Source of the DNA: an uncultured Collinsella sp.
Lineage (GTDB): Bacteria > Actinomycetota > Coriobacteriia > Coriobacteriales > Coriobacteriaceae
DNA length: 64,000 bases
Assembly (NCBI GenBank): GCA_902470805.1
Contig: CABRHX010000007.1
Location: forward strand, 29,204-93,203
Reading direction: 5' to 3'
Position numbers and translations under genes: made by a program
The notes under the pieces: generated by a model
What the model was told of the DNA's origin: nothing
Seen by the model: the letters and a program-made list of their open reading frames with translations, nothing else
Database searches by the model: none
Part shown: in pieces, positions 53,431 through 61,624 of the stretch
Numbering within the stretch: position 1 is the first letter of the stretch
Layout: the number at the start of each line of letters is the position of its first letter

Positions 53431-54594
53431 ATGCGTAAGATTAAGACCATCGACGACATCACCAAGGACGGCAAAGTCGAGTTTGGCGAGGGCTACGAGT
53501 TTGTGGGCACAGCCGAGGAGGCCGACGCCATCCTGATGCGCTCCACCGACCTGCACGGCTACGAGCTGCCCGAGGGCATCCGCGCCATCGCCCGCTGCGG
53601 CGCCGGCGTCAACAACATCCCCGTCGAGGAGTACGCCAAGAAGGGCGTCGTCGTCTTTAACTCCCCCGGCGCCAATAGCAATGCCGTCAAGGAGCTCGTC
53701 CTGGGCATGCTGGTGCTCTCGAGCCGCGGCGTAGTACAGTCGATGAACTGGGTGCGCGACAACGCCGACGACCCCGAGATTCAGGTCGATGCCGAAAAAG
53801 CCAAAAAGGCCTTTGTGGGCCGCGAGCTCAAGGGCAAGCGCATCGGCGTCATCGGCCTGGGCAACGTGGGCTCCAAGGTCGCCAACGCCTGCGTCGATCT
53901 GGGCATGGACGTCTACGGCTACGATCCGTTCATTTCCGTCGAACACGCATGGGTGCTGAGCCGCGAGGTGCAGCGCGTGGGCACGCTCGAGGACCTCTGC
54001 CGCGGCTGCGACTACCTCACCGTGCACGTGCCCAGCAAGGCCGACACCATCGGCATGATCAGCACCGAGCAGATTAACCTGCTGGCCCCGGGCGCCGTGC
54101 TGATCAACTACGCGCGCGAGACCATCATTGACGAGGACGCCGTCGACACTGCCCTGCGTGGGGGCAAGCTCAGCTGGTTTAGCTGCGACTTTGCCACGCC
54201 CAAGACCGTCAAGATGCCCAACACGTTTATCACCACGCACTCGGGCGCCGGCACTGGCGAGGCAGAGGCCAACTGCGCCGATATGGCCATCAGCGAGCTC
54301 AAGGATTACCTGGAGAACGGTAACATCGCACACAGCGTCAACTACCCCGCCTGCAGCATGGGCAAGGCGCGCGCCGCGAGCCGCATCGCCTGCCTGCACG
54401 CCAACGTGCCCAACATGATCGGCCAGATCACGGCCATTCTCGCCAAGGACAACGCCAACGTGCAGCGTATGACCAACGAGTCCGCTGGCGAGAACGCCTA
54501 CACCATGTTCGACACGGACGAGCACCTGGACAGCAGCACCATCGAGGCGCTCAAGCAGATTCCGTCGATGTATCGCGTGCGCGTGATCAAATAG
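53431..54594 (+). CDS. serA: D-3-phosphoglycerate dehydrogenase
   Basis: 387 aa. First enzyme of serine synthesis, NAD-dependent. Substrate loop CGAGVNNIPVEEYAKKG, the Rossmann motif GVIGLGNVGSKVANAC, a catalytic ARET-type Arg/Glu region and the catalytic His in FITTHSGAGTGEAE are seen. The C-terminal ~65 residues (ASRIACLHANVPNMIGQITA, NVQRMTNESAGEN) form an ACT domain, so feedback control by serine is likely. This is the short ACT type of about 390 aa. aaggag precedes the ATG. Confidence 0.95.
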   Translation: MRKIKTIDDITKDGKVEFGEGYEFVGTAEEADAILMRSTDLHGYELPEGIRAIARCGAGVNNIPVEEYAKKGVVVFNSPGANSNAVKELVLGMLVLSSRGVVQSMNWVRDNADDPEIQVDAEKAKKAFVGRELKGKRIGVIGLGNVGSKVANACVDLGMDVYGYDPFISVEHAWVLSREVQRVGTLEDLCRGCDYLTVHVPSKADTIGMISTEQINLLAPGAVLINYARETIIDEDAVDTALRGGKLSWFSCDFATPKTVKMPNTFITTHSGAGTGEAEANCADMAISELKDYLENGNIAHSVNYPACSMGKARAASRIACLHANVPNMIGQITAILAKDNANVQRMTNESAGENAYTMFDTDEHLDSSTIEALKQIPSMYRVRVIK

Positions 54595-54631
54595 CGACGG
54601 CGCCAAGCCTGCTAGACAGGCCATGAAGCCC

Positions 54632-54670
54632 ATTCGCCCCCCGTTTTCACGAAACGGGGGGGCGAATTTT
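54632..54670 (+). terminator. Intrinsic terminator of serC-serA
   Basis: attcgccccccgtttt pairs with gaaacgggggggcgaat around a short loop, ending in tttt. Confidence 0.85.
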
Positions 54671-54687
54671 GTGCTCCCGGCGGCTTG

Positions 54688-54867
54688 AAAAGTGCTACCC
54701 CGAATAAGTTTTTTCAGATAATCGACAGTCCCACCCAAATCACTGAGCGCACCCGCTTTGATAAACACCTTTATCAGGGGCTTTAGTAGGTAATAATCGA
54801 TCTCTATATACCACGTCCAAGTTGACTATCGATTTTCCGAAACAACTTGTTCTGGATAGCATTTTTA
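54688..54867. repeat. Long imperfect inverted repeat, possible fourth structured element
   Basis: Arms 54688-54730 and 54826-54867 are about 80 % complementary over ~42 bases (aaaagtgctacc...cgacagtc with gactatcg...gatagcatttt). The ~95-base interior includes aggggctttagtaggtaat, a weak match to the core of the other elements (gcggctttattgagg). It lies between serA and the AbiEi-like gene. The rest of 54595-54943 holds only the terminator. Confidence 0.5.
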
Positions 54868-54943
54868 TGCCCTTCTAAGGCGAACCTGAAGCCTTTTTCG
54901 TGCCCAAAACTCTAGCTCGCGCGACCGTTTTCCACCTGCACGA

Positions 54944-55993
54944 CTACATTCCCGCCCAATCGATAAAAATCTTCTCACGAAGCCGCCGTTCAAGCTCCTG
55001 CTGCCGCGGCGTCTTGTCTTTCAGCGGCACATCGAGATAGGACGTGATGAGCTCCATCACCACGCGGAAGGCATCGGGGTCGGCCAGCTGACCATAGGTC
55101 ATCAGAACGACGGGGTATCCCATCGCTTGCAGCGCCGTCGTTCGATCGGAGTCCGAAATCTTGGATTCTATGGATCCGTGAATGGCTTTACCTTGGCATT
55201 CAATCAGACACTCTCGGCTGCCGTCCTTATTTGACAGCAGGATATCGGCATAGCGCCTATCGAGCCCCGAAATCAGGCGGGCGCTGCGCGTCATACGAAT
55301 CTCAACGTTATTGGTAAGGCGAAGACCTTCGCCGCCACGCAATCTCGAAAGACCAAACAGCATCGATGCCTGGACCTCGAGCGGCGATGCCGCCATCCCT
55401 GTAATGCATTTCGCGGCACGTGTGAACGATTTAGCGCCGCGGAGCCCCCGGATCTTATCAACGTACTCTGTAAGCTCAGAGAGCTCGATCAAGGGCGGTC
55501 GTTTCCACAAGTCCGTTGGATTCCCCGAGACATCCTTTACGTTTTCCCAGCCCAACCGTGCGTCACCCCACCGGTCCCCATATGCCTGCACAAGTGCCGA
55601 CTTTACCTGAGACGCAATCTTGCACACGGCAAAGGTGCCGCACATCTCATACATGCACATGATTAGACGCTCGTTTGAGACCGAGGAAGCCAGGGTCAAC
55701 AGGGTAAAGAGTGGGGACGCGACATCGAGGCCAAACTCTGTCTGCCGCACGGAGTCAAACGGCCTCTCCCCGTTCCAAACATGCCTGACAATGCGATCGC
55801 CCTTACGTCCGCAGCTGCCCTGCGCCAAAACGTGTAACGGGGTGCCCAGAAAATGCGCGACGAGCGGATGCTCGCAAAGGCGCTCCCTACGCGGATCGTC
55901 CGCAGAATCGGGCAGGTCCGGCATTATCGCCAAGACCTGTGGAGGTATCCGGTGATACCGAAAGGCAGATATATCGCACAGCATGTCGTCCAT
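54944..55993 (-). CDS. AbiEi-like protein with C-terminal Vsr/DUF559-like endonuclease fold
   Basis: 349 aa, a Coriobacteriia-style hypothetical. The N-terminus reads MDDMLCDISAFRYHRIPPQV and then LCEHPLVAHFLGTPLHVLAQ, a pattern I associate with AbiEi-type antitoxin/regulator relatives. The C-terminal ~100 residues show RRYADILLSNKDGSRECLIE, then CQGKAIHG, then DRTTALQAMGYPVVLMTY; this D...ExxG..H...D..R...L..GY order resembles PD-(D/E)XK/Vsr-like (DUF559) nucleases. The open frame runs to 56353 but would overlap the peptidase gene. No clear ribosome site supports 55993. Function is inference. Confidence 0.65.
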   Translation of the reverse strand: MDDMLCDISAFRYHRIPPQVLAIMPDLPDSADDPRRERLCEHPLVAHFLGTPLHVLAQGSCGRKGDRIVRHVWNGERPFDSVRQTEFGLDVASPLFTLLTLASSVSNERLIMCMYEMCGTFAVCKIASQVKSALVQAYGDRWGDARLGWENVKDVSGNPTDLWKRPPLIELSELTEYVDKIRGLRGAKSFTRAAKCITGMAASPLEVQASMLFGLSRLRGGEGLRLTNNVEIRMTRSARLISGLDRRYADILLSNKDGSRECLIECQGKAIHGSIESKISDSDRTTALQAMGYPVVLMTYGQLADPDAFRVVMELITSYLDVPLKDKTPRQQELERRLREKIFIDWAGM

Positions 55994-56147
55994 AACGGCT
56001 ACGTACCCACTGCGCCGTTTGTGAACCCGCTCGGACGGCAAACGCGCTGGCTCGGCCTGCGAACGGTAAATACTGCTGCGCGCACACCGCGGATCTCTTA
56101 GGAGGCTTACAATCGGTTTGGAAAGCAGACTGATTGTGAGGTTGCAT

Positions 56148-57368
56148 ATGGTTGACAAGGACTTTGCCTGGCGGCTTGCGCAGGAGCTTGTGCGGATCGA
56201 CAGCTCAGACCCGGGCGCATATGAGGGCGAGATTGAGCACTTCATTAAGAGGCTCATTGAACAGCAGCTGGCGCAGCTTGATAGCTCTGCGCTCGATGCC
56301 GCGCAGATTGAGGAGCTCGAAGTGCTCCCCGGACGCCGCAACCTTATGGTCACCGTGCCCGGTTTGAGCGACGAGCCACGGCTCGTCTATATCTGCCATA
56401 TGGATACCGTTACACTGGGCGATGGCTGGGACGCGGACATTCCGCCGCTCGGAGCGATCGTGCGCAACGATAAACTCTATGGCCGCGGTGCCTGCGATAT
56501 GAAGGGTGGCCTGGCCTGCGCCATTGCCGCACTGGTCCATACGCTCGAGCGCGTGGCGGCAGAAGGCAAGCTGCCCCGCCGTGGCTTCTCACTCATTTGC
56601 TCGGTCGACGAGGAGGACTTTATGCGCGGCTCAGAGGCCACGATCGATGCTGGCTGGGTCGGCTCGCGTGAATGGGTGCTGGACACCGAGCCCACCGACG
56701 GACAGATCCAGGTGGCGCACAAGGGGCGTACGTGGTTCGAGATTGAAATGACTGGCGTGACGGCGCATGCGAGCCAGCCCTGGAAGGGCGCGGATGCCGT
56801 CGCTGCCATGGCCGAGGTCGTGTGTTCGCTCCGTCGCGCGTTTATGGCGCTGCCCGCGCACGATGAGCTGGGGCCTTCGACCATCACGTTTGGCCAAATC
56901 GAGGGCGGATATCGCCCCTATGTCGTGCCCGACCGCGCCAAAGTCTGGGTCGACATGCGTCTGACGCCTCCGACCGATACGGCCGCCGCGAAGCGCATGG
57001 TAGAGCTGGCCATCGCCGGCGCCGAAGCCGCGGTCCCCGGTTGCCATGGCAGCTACACCGTGACGGGCGACCGCCCCGCCATCGAGCGCGATCCGGCCTC
57101 TCCCCTTCTAGCAGCGCTCAAGCGTGCCGCCGATGACGTGACGGACGCGGACACGACCGTCGGCTTCTTTACCGGCTACACCGACACCGCCGTCATTGCC
57201 GGCAAGACAGGTAACCGCAATTGCATGAGCTACGGTCCCGGGTCGCTCGCGCTCGCGCACAAGCCCAACGAATATGTGCCCCACGCCGATATCGTTCGCT
57301 GCCAGCAGGTGCTAATCGCGCTCGCCGATAACGTGCTCTGGGACGCGAGCGGCCAAGTTGGGGCATAA
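56148..57368 (+). CDS. M20-family metallopeptidase (ArgE/DapE/CPG2-like)
   Basis: 406 aa. Zinc ligands and catalytic residues are in place: VYICHMDTVTLGDGWD (HxD), GRGACDMKGGLACAIAAL (bridging Asp), CSVDEEDFMRG (catalytic Glu pair), VLDTEPTDGQIQ and a late His in LAHKPNEYVPHADI. A dimerisation domain occupies about 190-300. Substrate could be an N-acyl amino acid or dipeptide. ATG at 56148 is preceded by gagg; a TTG at 56118 is an alternative. The DUF1015-like gene starts 39 bases downstream. Confidence 0.9.
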   Translation: MVDKDFAWRLAQELVRIDSSDPGAYEGEIEHFIKRLIEQQLAQLDSSALDAAQIEELEVLPGRRNLMVTVPGLSDEPRLVYICHMDTVTLGDGWDADIPPLGAIVRNDKLYGRGACDMKGGLACAIAALVHTLERVAAEGKLPRRGFSLICSVDEEDFMRGSEATIDAGWVGSREWVLDTEPTDGQIQVAHKGRTWFEIEMTGVTAHASQPWKGADAVAAMAEVVCSLRRAFMALPAHDELGPSTITFGQIEGGYRPYVVPDRAKVWVDMRLTPPTDTAAAKRMVELAIAGAEAAVPGCHGSYTVTGDRPAIERDPASPLLAALKRAADDVTDADTTVGFFTGYTDTAVIAGKTGNRNCMSYGPGSLALAHKPNEYVPHADIVRCQQVLIALADNVLWDASGQVGA

Positions 57369-57407
57369 TAAGCCGCGAACAAACCGACTCGTGCGTTAGG
57401 ACCGCCC

Positions 57408-58091
57408 ATGAAAGCACTTCCGTTTCCCTGCATCCGCCCGGCTCAGGACCGCGTGCTCGAGGCGCTGCCTGCAATGGGCAGCATCCTGAGCGGCAACGAT
57501 GCTCTGCGCGGAGCCCTTGCCGATGGCCTGATGCTCAAGGACCCGGGTGCGGCGTATTACGTGTACGAATGCTCGGGCGAGCCGGGACGTGTGACGGGTG
57601 TCGTGGCGATCTGCCCGACGAGTGTACTTGCGGGCGGCAAGGGCGATGCCAGCGCCGACGTGGCCGCCGCCGCGCGCACGATCGCCGAGCTCAAGGTGCA
57701 GCCGCGCCCCGTGTCGCTCGCCTACGAGGCGTCGCCCGTCATGGATATCATCCTGGGCGCCGCCAAAGAGGGTGCGTCGCTCTACGCCGTCACCGACCCC
57801 GCGGGCATTACGCACCGCGTGTGGGAGGTCAAGCGCGAGGACGCCGTCGGGGCCATCCGCGCTATGCTCGACCAAGCACCGGAGCCGGCACTGGCCGACG
57901 ACCCCGCCTACGCCGCCGCTCTGACCGGGGCATCACAGCTCCTGGCCGACGATGCCCGTGCCGCCGGCACCTACACGGGCAAAGAGCCGTTCAACTTTGC
58001 CGTAGCTGTGCTCTTCCCCGCCGCGCAGGTCAGCGGCGGCGCGCAGCAGGTTCCGACGGGTCTGCTCACGCACCAGGTCGCGCGGTTCTAG
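57408..58091 (+). CDS. DUF1015-like protein, short form
   Basis: 227 aa. The first ~70 residues (ALPFPCIRPAQDRVLEALPA; KDPGAAYYVYECSGEPGRVT; GVVAICP) follow the N-terminal pattern of DUF1015, as does the later HRVWEV segment. DUF1015 proteins are usually ~400 aa, so this is a shortened version that ends after the internal Ala-rich domain. Function is unknown, although some relatives sit in serine-related clusters, and serC-serA lie 3 kb away. It is probably co-transcribed with the M20 peptidase and ends at a strong terminator. Confidence 0.7.
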   Translation: MKALPFPCIRPAQDRVLEALPAMGSILSGNDALRGALADGLMLKDPGAAYYVYECSGEPGRVTGVVAICPTSVLAGGKGDASADVAAAARTIAELKVQPRPVSLAYEASPVMDIILGAAKEGASLYAVTDPAGITHRVWEVKREDAVGAIRAMLDQAPEPALADDPAYAAALTGASQLLADDARAAGTYTGKEPFNFAVAVLFPAAQVSGGAQQVPTGLLTHQVARF

Positions 58092-58136
58092 CAAGACCAG
58101 ACCGTCCAGCACAAAAATCGGCAGCCCAACAAACAG

Positions 58137-58176
58137 GGGGCGGAGATGCAGCAGGTACATGCATCTCCGCCCCTTT
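58137..58176 (+). terminator. Bidirectional terminator
   Basis: ggggcggagatgca pairs perfectly with tgcatctccgcccc around gcaggtaca, then tttt. It separates the DUF1015-like gene from the converging histidine phosphatase gene. Confidence 0.88.
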
Positions 58177-58220
58177 TGCGTCGAGAAGTTATGCCGACGA
58201 CCCGTGCCGCCGCGCTCGCG

Positions 58221-58856
58221 TTATCCGCGCTGCGGACCCGCAGTAGCCACGAGCGGTTCAAGCCCCAGCTCGCGCGCGTAGTCTTCCTGCGTAAAGACTT
58301 CGACCAGTTCAAACGTATCGGCCGCATCGTCAAACGCAAAATGCAGCACTGAGCAGTTGCCCGGCACGCGTTCGCGCTCGTCGGCCGCCGCGCCCCGCAC
58401 GTGGTCCAAAAACTCCTTGATAGCCGAACCGTGGCTCACCGCGAGCACGCACTCGTGGTCCGGACGTCGCATAAGATCGGTTATCGTCGCCGCCATGCGC
58501 TCGCGCACCTGCATCTGGCCCTCGCCGCCAAACTGACGATAGAAATCTCGCCACGGGCGCTCGGGCATAAGCATCACGCGCTCGGCCTCAAAGTCGCCAA
58601 AGAACCACTCACGCAGACCGTCCAGGCGCTCGTACGCCAAGCCCGGCCACAGGTTGGCGATAGTCTGCTCGGTGCGATGAAGTGTGGAGGTGTAGGCATG
58701 ATCGGGTTCAATGCCGCGCGCACGTAAGAACATGCCGGCACGCGCCGCCTGGTCGCATCCCAGCTGCGTGAGCGGCGAGTCACTCCAACCCTGAATAATG
58801 CGCTTAAGGTTGAATATTGTCTGCCCATGACGAACCAGATACAGGTCTTTATTCAT
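58221..58856 (-). CDS. Histidine phosphatase family protein (phosphoglycerate mutase-like), copy 1
   Basis: 211 aa. The catalytic phosphohistidine motif is LYLVRHGQTIFN. Further conserved points are HRTEQTIANL, the general acid region REWFFGDFEAE, and the second His in LAVSHGSAIKEFLDHV. The family acts on varied phosphate esters. gaaagga precedes the ATG at 58856. The closely related next gene ends 17 bases upstream; the two likely arose by duplication and form an operon. Confidence 0.88.
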   Translation of the reverse strand: MNKDLYLVRHGQTIFNLKRIIQGWSDSPLTQLGCDQAARAGMFLRARGIEPDHAYTSTLHRTEQTIANLWPGLAYERLDGLREWFFGDFEAERVMLMPERPWRDFYRQFGGEGQMQVRERMAATITDLMRRPDHECVLAVSHGSAIKEFLDHVRGAAADERERVPGNCSVLHFAFDDAADTFELVEVFTQEDYARELGLEPLVATAGPQRG

Positions 58857-58873
58857 AGGGGTCCTTTCGTTCG

Positions 58874-59416
58874 TTACCAATCAAGGAGCGAAAACGCACC
58901 GTCGCAATAGCCAAAATGAAGCACGGCACCGTTGTCGGGTAGCTCTCCCCTGCCAGTCACATACTCAAGAAACTCCTGGCAGGAAGAGCCGTGGGAGACT
59001 GCCAGCACACAGTCGTGCTGCGGCCTGGCCATGATGTGGGACAGCGCCGCGACCATGCGCGACTGGAGCTCGCCTTCAGACTCGCCACCAAAGGCCACCG
59101 GATAATCACCCCAGGGCTGCGGCGGCATCTCGCGATTTGATGTACCCTCCAGCGAGCCCAAATGCCACTCGCGCAGGTCATCGACCAGCTCTATCGAGCG
59201 GCCCTCACCAGCAATTAGCTCAGCCGTATGCCGCGCCCGGCCCAACGGCGAGGAATACACACGGTCAAAGGTCACGCCACGCGCCTCAAACGCCGCGCGC
59301 GTCGCCAGCGCCTGCTCGCGCCCGCGCGCCGTAAGCGGCGAATCGTGCCCACCCTGCAAAATGTTCTGCACATTGAGCTCAGTCTGCCCATGCCGCACCA
59401 AATACAAATCTGCCAC
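58874..59416 (-). CDS. Histidine phosphatase family protein, copy 2
   Basis: 180 aa. DLYLVRHGQTELNVQNILQG has the catalytic RHG motif, SSPLGRARHTAELIA the phosphate-binding Arg, REWHLGSLEG the acid region, and LAVSHGSSCQEFLEYV the second His. It aligns along its length with the downstream protein but is shorter at the C-terminus. The start is GTG at 59416, with ggagga 4 bases upstream. Substrate unknown; a phosphoserine phosphatase of this fold would fit the nearby serC-serA genes, but nothing proves it. Confidence 0.88.
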   Translation of the reverse strand: MADLYLVRHGQTELNVQNILQGGHDSPLTARGREQALATRAAFEARGVTFDRVYSSPLGRARHTAELIAGEGRSIELVDDLREWHLGSLEGTSNREMPPQPWGDYPVAFGGESEGELQSRMVAALSHIMARPQHDCVLAVSHGSSCQEFLEYVTGRGELPDNGAVLHFGYCDGAFSLLDW

Positions 59417-59431
59417 ACGTCCTCCCCTCGC

Positions 59432-59466
59432 ACCACCGCAAAGGGGACAGGTACCTTTGTGGTGGC
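59432..59466 (+). terminator. Repeat-family hairpin (copy 7)
   Basis: caccaccgcaaaggggacag then gtacctttgtggtgg. This copy is in the plus orientation although both flanking genes are on the minus strand, and it lacks a T tail; its stem has one mismatch (cgc). It may be a decayed copy. Confidence 0.7.
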
Positions 59467-59498
59467 TTACCGCCGGATCACACCGCGGTGACGCTCAG

Positions 59499-60170
59499 CT
59501 ACACCAGTACGTCGGCAAGCGGGCGCTTGGGTACGTGGTGCACCTGCGCCTCGTCGCGCCAGTAATTAATTGAGCCGTCGGGGTTGGAATCGATCGCATC
59601 GATCACCTGCGTCTCGGCCGGAACGCCAAACGCCATGATCAGCTTGAGCTCATACTTGTCGCTATCGAGCCCCATGGCATCGATCGCGTGGGGCGTAAAG
59701 GCCTTGAACATGCAGGCAGCCACCTCGGGCGTGGCGCTGCGGGCGGCGAGCATCATCGTCTGCGCGGCAATGCCCGTGTCGACCTCAGTAATAGGAGCGG
59801 CGGGCTTACCCGGAACGGCGCGCTCGGCAAGAATCGCGATGTAGCCGGTCGGGCGCTCGCCCTCATCGGGACCCGGCCAATCCTTGAGCGCACCGGCCCA
59901 TGCAAGCTCGTCAAATACACGCGCGCAGTCCTCTGCACCGCTTACCACATGAAAACGCAGACGCTGAGCATTGGCACCACAGGGAGTCAGGTGCGCCAGC
60001 TCCGCCAGCTCAAGCAAAAGCTCACGCGGCACGCGCATGGACTCGTCAAAGCGACGGCACGTGCGGGCGCAGCGAACCAACGCATCAAACGCGTCCAAGC
60101 CGAGCTTTTCGCAACCCTGCTTTGCCATCGACTCAGCGCTTACCGGCGCTGCGAGAACTGCTTCGTTCAT
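59499..60170 (-). CDS. Nitroreductase-family flavoprotein
   Basis: 223 aa. After an N-terminal segment, ALVRCARTCRRFDESMRVPR is the FMN-binding Arg-rich helix. AHLTPCGANAQRLRFHVV is the TPSGGNxQpw-like loop, and DTGIAAQTMMLAARSATPEVAACMFKAF the GIAAQ/cofactor helix with the usual variable region. FGVPAE near the end is typical. It reduces unknown substrates using NAD(P)H and FMN. ATG at 60170 is preceded by gggggtcc; the open frame reaches 60338. Confidence 0.85.
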   Translation of the reverse strand: MNEAVLAAPVSAESMAKQGCEKLGLDAFDALVRCARTCRRFDESMRVPRELLLELAELAHLTPCGANAQRLRFHVVSGAEDCARVFDELAWAGALKDWPGPDEGERPTGYIAILAERAVPGKPAAPITEVDTGIAAQTMMLAARSATPEVAACMFKAFTPHAIDAMGLDSDKYELKLIMAFGVPAETQVIDAIDSNPDGSINYWRDEAQVHHVPKRPLADVLV

Positions 60171-60405
60171 AGGGACCCCCAATTTCGGGCAATTGTTCTT
60201 AGGAAAATCTAACCTAAAACGTAGGCAATAACGAACAGGGCTGCAATGTTCTACACCTGTTGAATAGAAAATCGCGACGTGGGGAACAACGGAAACAATT
60301 CGGGGCCTTTGGGTTACGTTTCGCCCTCCCCGACCCATACGCCAGCGCCTTTAGGCGATACTGGTTGTAACGATCAAGGCTTACGCCGCACGGAAAGGAG
60401 ACATT

Positions 60406-61008
60406 ATGGGCATCTTTAAGAACGATGACCAAAAATCGAGCCAGTTTGGATTTGACGAGAAAAGCATGGCAGGCAAGGCCGTCAAGGCCGTGCGCTGGAT
60501 TTACGCCATCACGGGCGTCTTGGCGCTCGTCGCCGGCATCGCACTGCTGTTTGCGCCCGCCAAGTCCCTCGTCTTCCTAACGACCGTCTTGGGCTTCTAC
60601 TTTGTGATCACGGCCGCGATCAGGCTGTTTACCGCTGTTTTCGAGCCACTGCTGCCCACCGGCTGGCGCGTGACGAGCATCATCTCCAACCTACTCATTA
60701 TCTTGGGCGGCGTCATAATCCTGCGCAACCAGGCCTTCTCGACCGCGACGCTCACCACGATGGTGGTTATCGTGGCCGGCTTTGGCTGGATCGTCGAAGG
60801 TGTCATGTCCATTCTGGAGTCCGAGCTTTCGTCCAACCGTGCCCTCGCCATCCTGAGCGGCGCGCTCTCCATCATCGCCGGCATGTTCGTGTTTATCTAT
60901 CCGCTGTGGTCGGCCAAGATGCTCGTCATCTTTAGCGGCGCCGCACTGCTGGTGTTTGGCGTAACGCTGATTGTTCGCGCTATTCAATTTGGCAAACTGG
61001 TGCACTAG
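60406..61008 (+). CDS. HdeD-like (DUF308) membrane protein
   Basis: 200 aa with six predicted membrane helices after a soluble N-terminal ~28 residues. Repeated short helical hairpins (ITGVLALVAGIALLFAP, LLIILGGVIILRNQAF, ALSIIAGMFVFIYPL) are typical of DUF308/HdeD proteins, linked to acid resistance in E. coli but generally uncharacterised. aaaggaga precedes the ATG. The following DUF188 gene starts in the base after its stop (TAG ATG), so the two are translationally coupled. Confidence 0.85.
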   Translation: MGIFKNDDQKSSQFGFDEKSMAGKAVKAVRWIYAITGVLALVAGIALLFAPAKSLVFLTTVLGFYFVITAAIRLFTAVFEPLLPTGWRVTSIISNLLIILGGVIILRNQAFSTATLTTMVVIVAGFGWIVEGVMSILESELSSNRALAILSGALSIIAGMFVFIYPLWSAKMLVIFSGAALLVFGVTLIVRAIQFGKLVH

Positions 61009-61491
61009 ATGCCGCGAACGCTCTTTATTGATGCAGACGCCTGCCCGGTCACGCGCGAGTCGATTGACTGCGCGCGGCGGGCGGGCGTCGCCGTCGTTAT
61101 CGCCGGCAACAGCACACAGAACCTGGAACGCCACATTCGCCGCGACGATCCGCGCGACGTCGAGCATGCGCGACGCGGATTTTGGGTCACGACGCTCGAT
61201 GTGAGCGTGGGCGCCGACAGCGCCGACTTTGCCATTGTCGAACGCCTGCAGGCGGGCGATGTAGTCGTGACGCAGGACATTGGCTTGGCGAGCATGGTGC
61301 TCGGGCGCGATGCCGCCGCCATCGGCGTGCGCGGGCGCGTCTACGATAAGGCGACCATCGACATGCAACTGTTTATTCGCCACGAGGAAAAGAAGGTGCG
61401 CCGCGCCGGCGGTCGCACTCGCGGTCCGGCGGCATTTACCAGCGAAGACCGGGCCCGCTTTAAGCGCAACCTCACCGAGCTGCTGCGCTAA
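61009..61491 (+). CDS. DUF188 (YaiI/YqxD) family protein
   Basis: 160 aa. LFIDADACPVTRESIDCARR is the family N-terminal motif with the acidic metal-binding positions; VTQDIGLASMVLGRDAAAIGV and KATIDMQLFIRHEEKKVRRAGG are conserved. The fold is PIN/NYN-like, suggesting RNA cleavage, but no activity is established. It directly abuts the HdeD-like gene and is followed by a strong terminator. Confidence 0.92.
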   Translation: MPRTLFIDADACPVTRESIDCARRAGVAVVIAGNSTQNLERHIRRDDPRDVEHARRGFWVTTLDVSVGADSADFAIVERLQAGDVVVTQDIGLASMVLGRDAAAIGVRGRVYDKATIDMQLFIRHEEKKVRRAGGRTRGPAAFTSEDRARFKRNLTELLR

Positions 61492-61493
61492 CC

Positions 61494-61538
61494 AAGGTAG
61501 ATTTTCGGGACATGCCCGGAAATCTACCTTTTTGTTTT
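61494..61538 (+). terminator. Intrinsic terminator of the HdeD-DUF188 pair
   Basis: aaggtagatttt pairs with aaatctacctt via an inner cgggacatgcccg hairpin, followed by T-rich sequence. A second, weaker gtagat/atctac structure (about 61571-61625) may serve the converging permease gene. Confidence 0.85.
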
Positions 61539-61624
61539 GGCGATTGACGCGCATCCAACGCCCAAGTCATGGCGGTAGATTTTACGGTATACCCCAGTTT
61601 TTACGGCCTATCCCAAACATCTAC

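Noticed and set aside
55994..56353. N-terminal extension of the AbiEi-like protein
   Set aside because: The extra 120 residues are Ser/Cys-rich, overlap the start of the M20 peptidase gene antisense, and lack family features.
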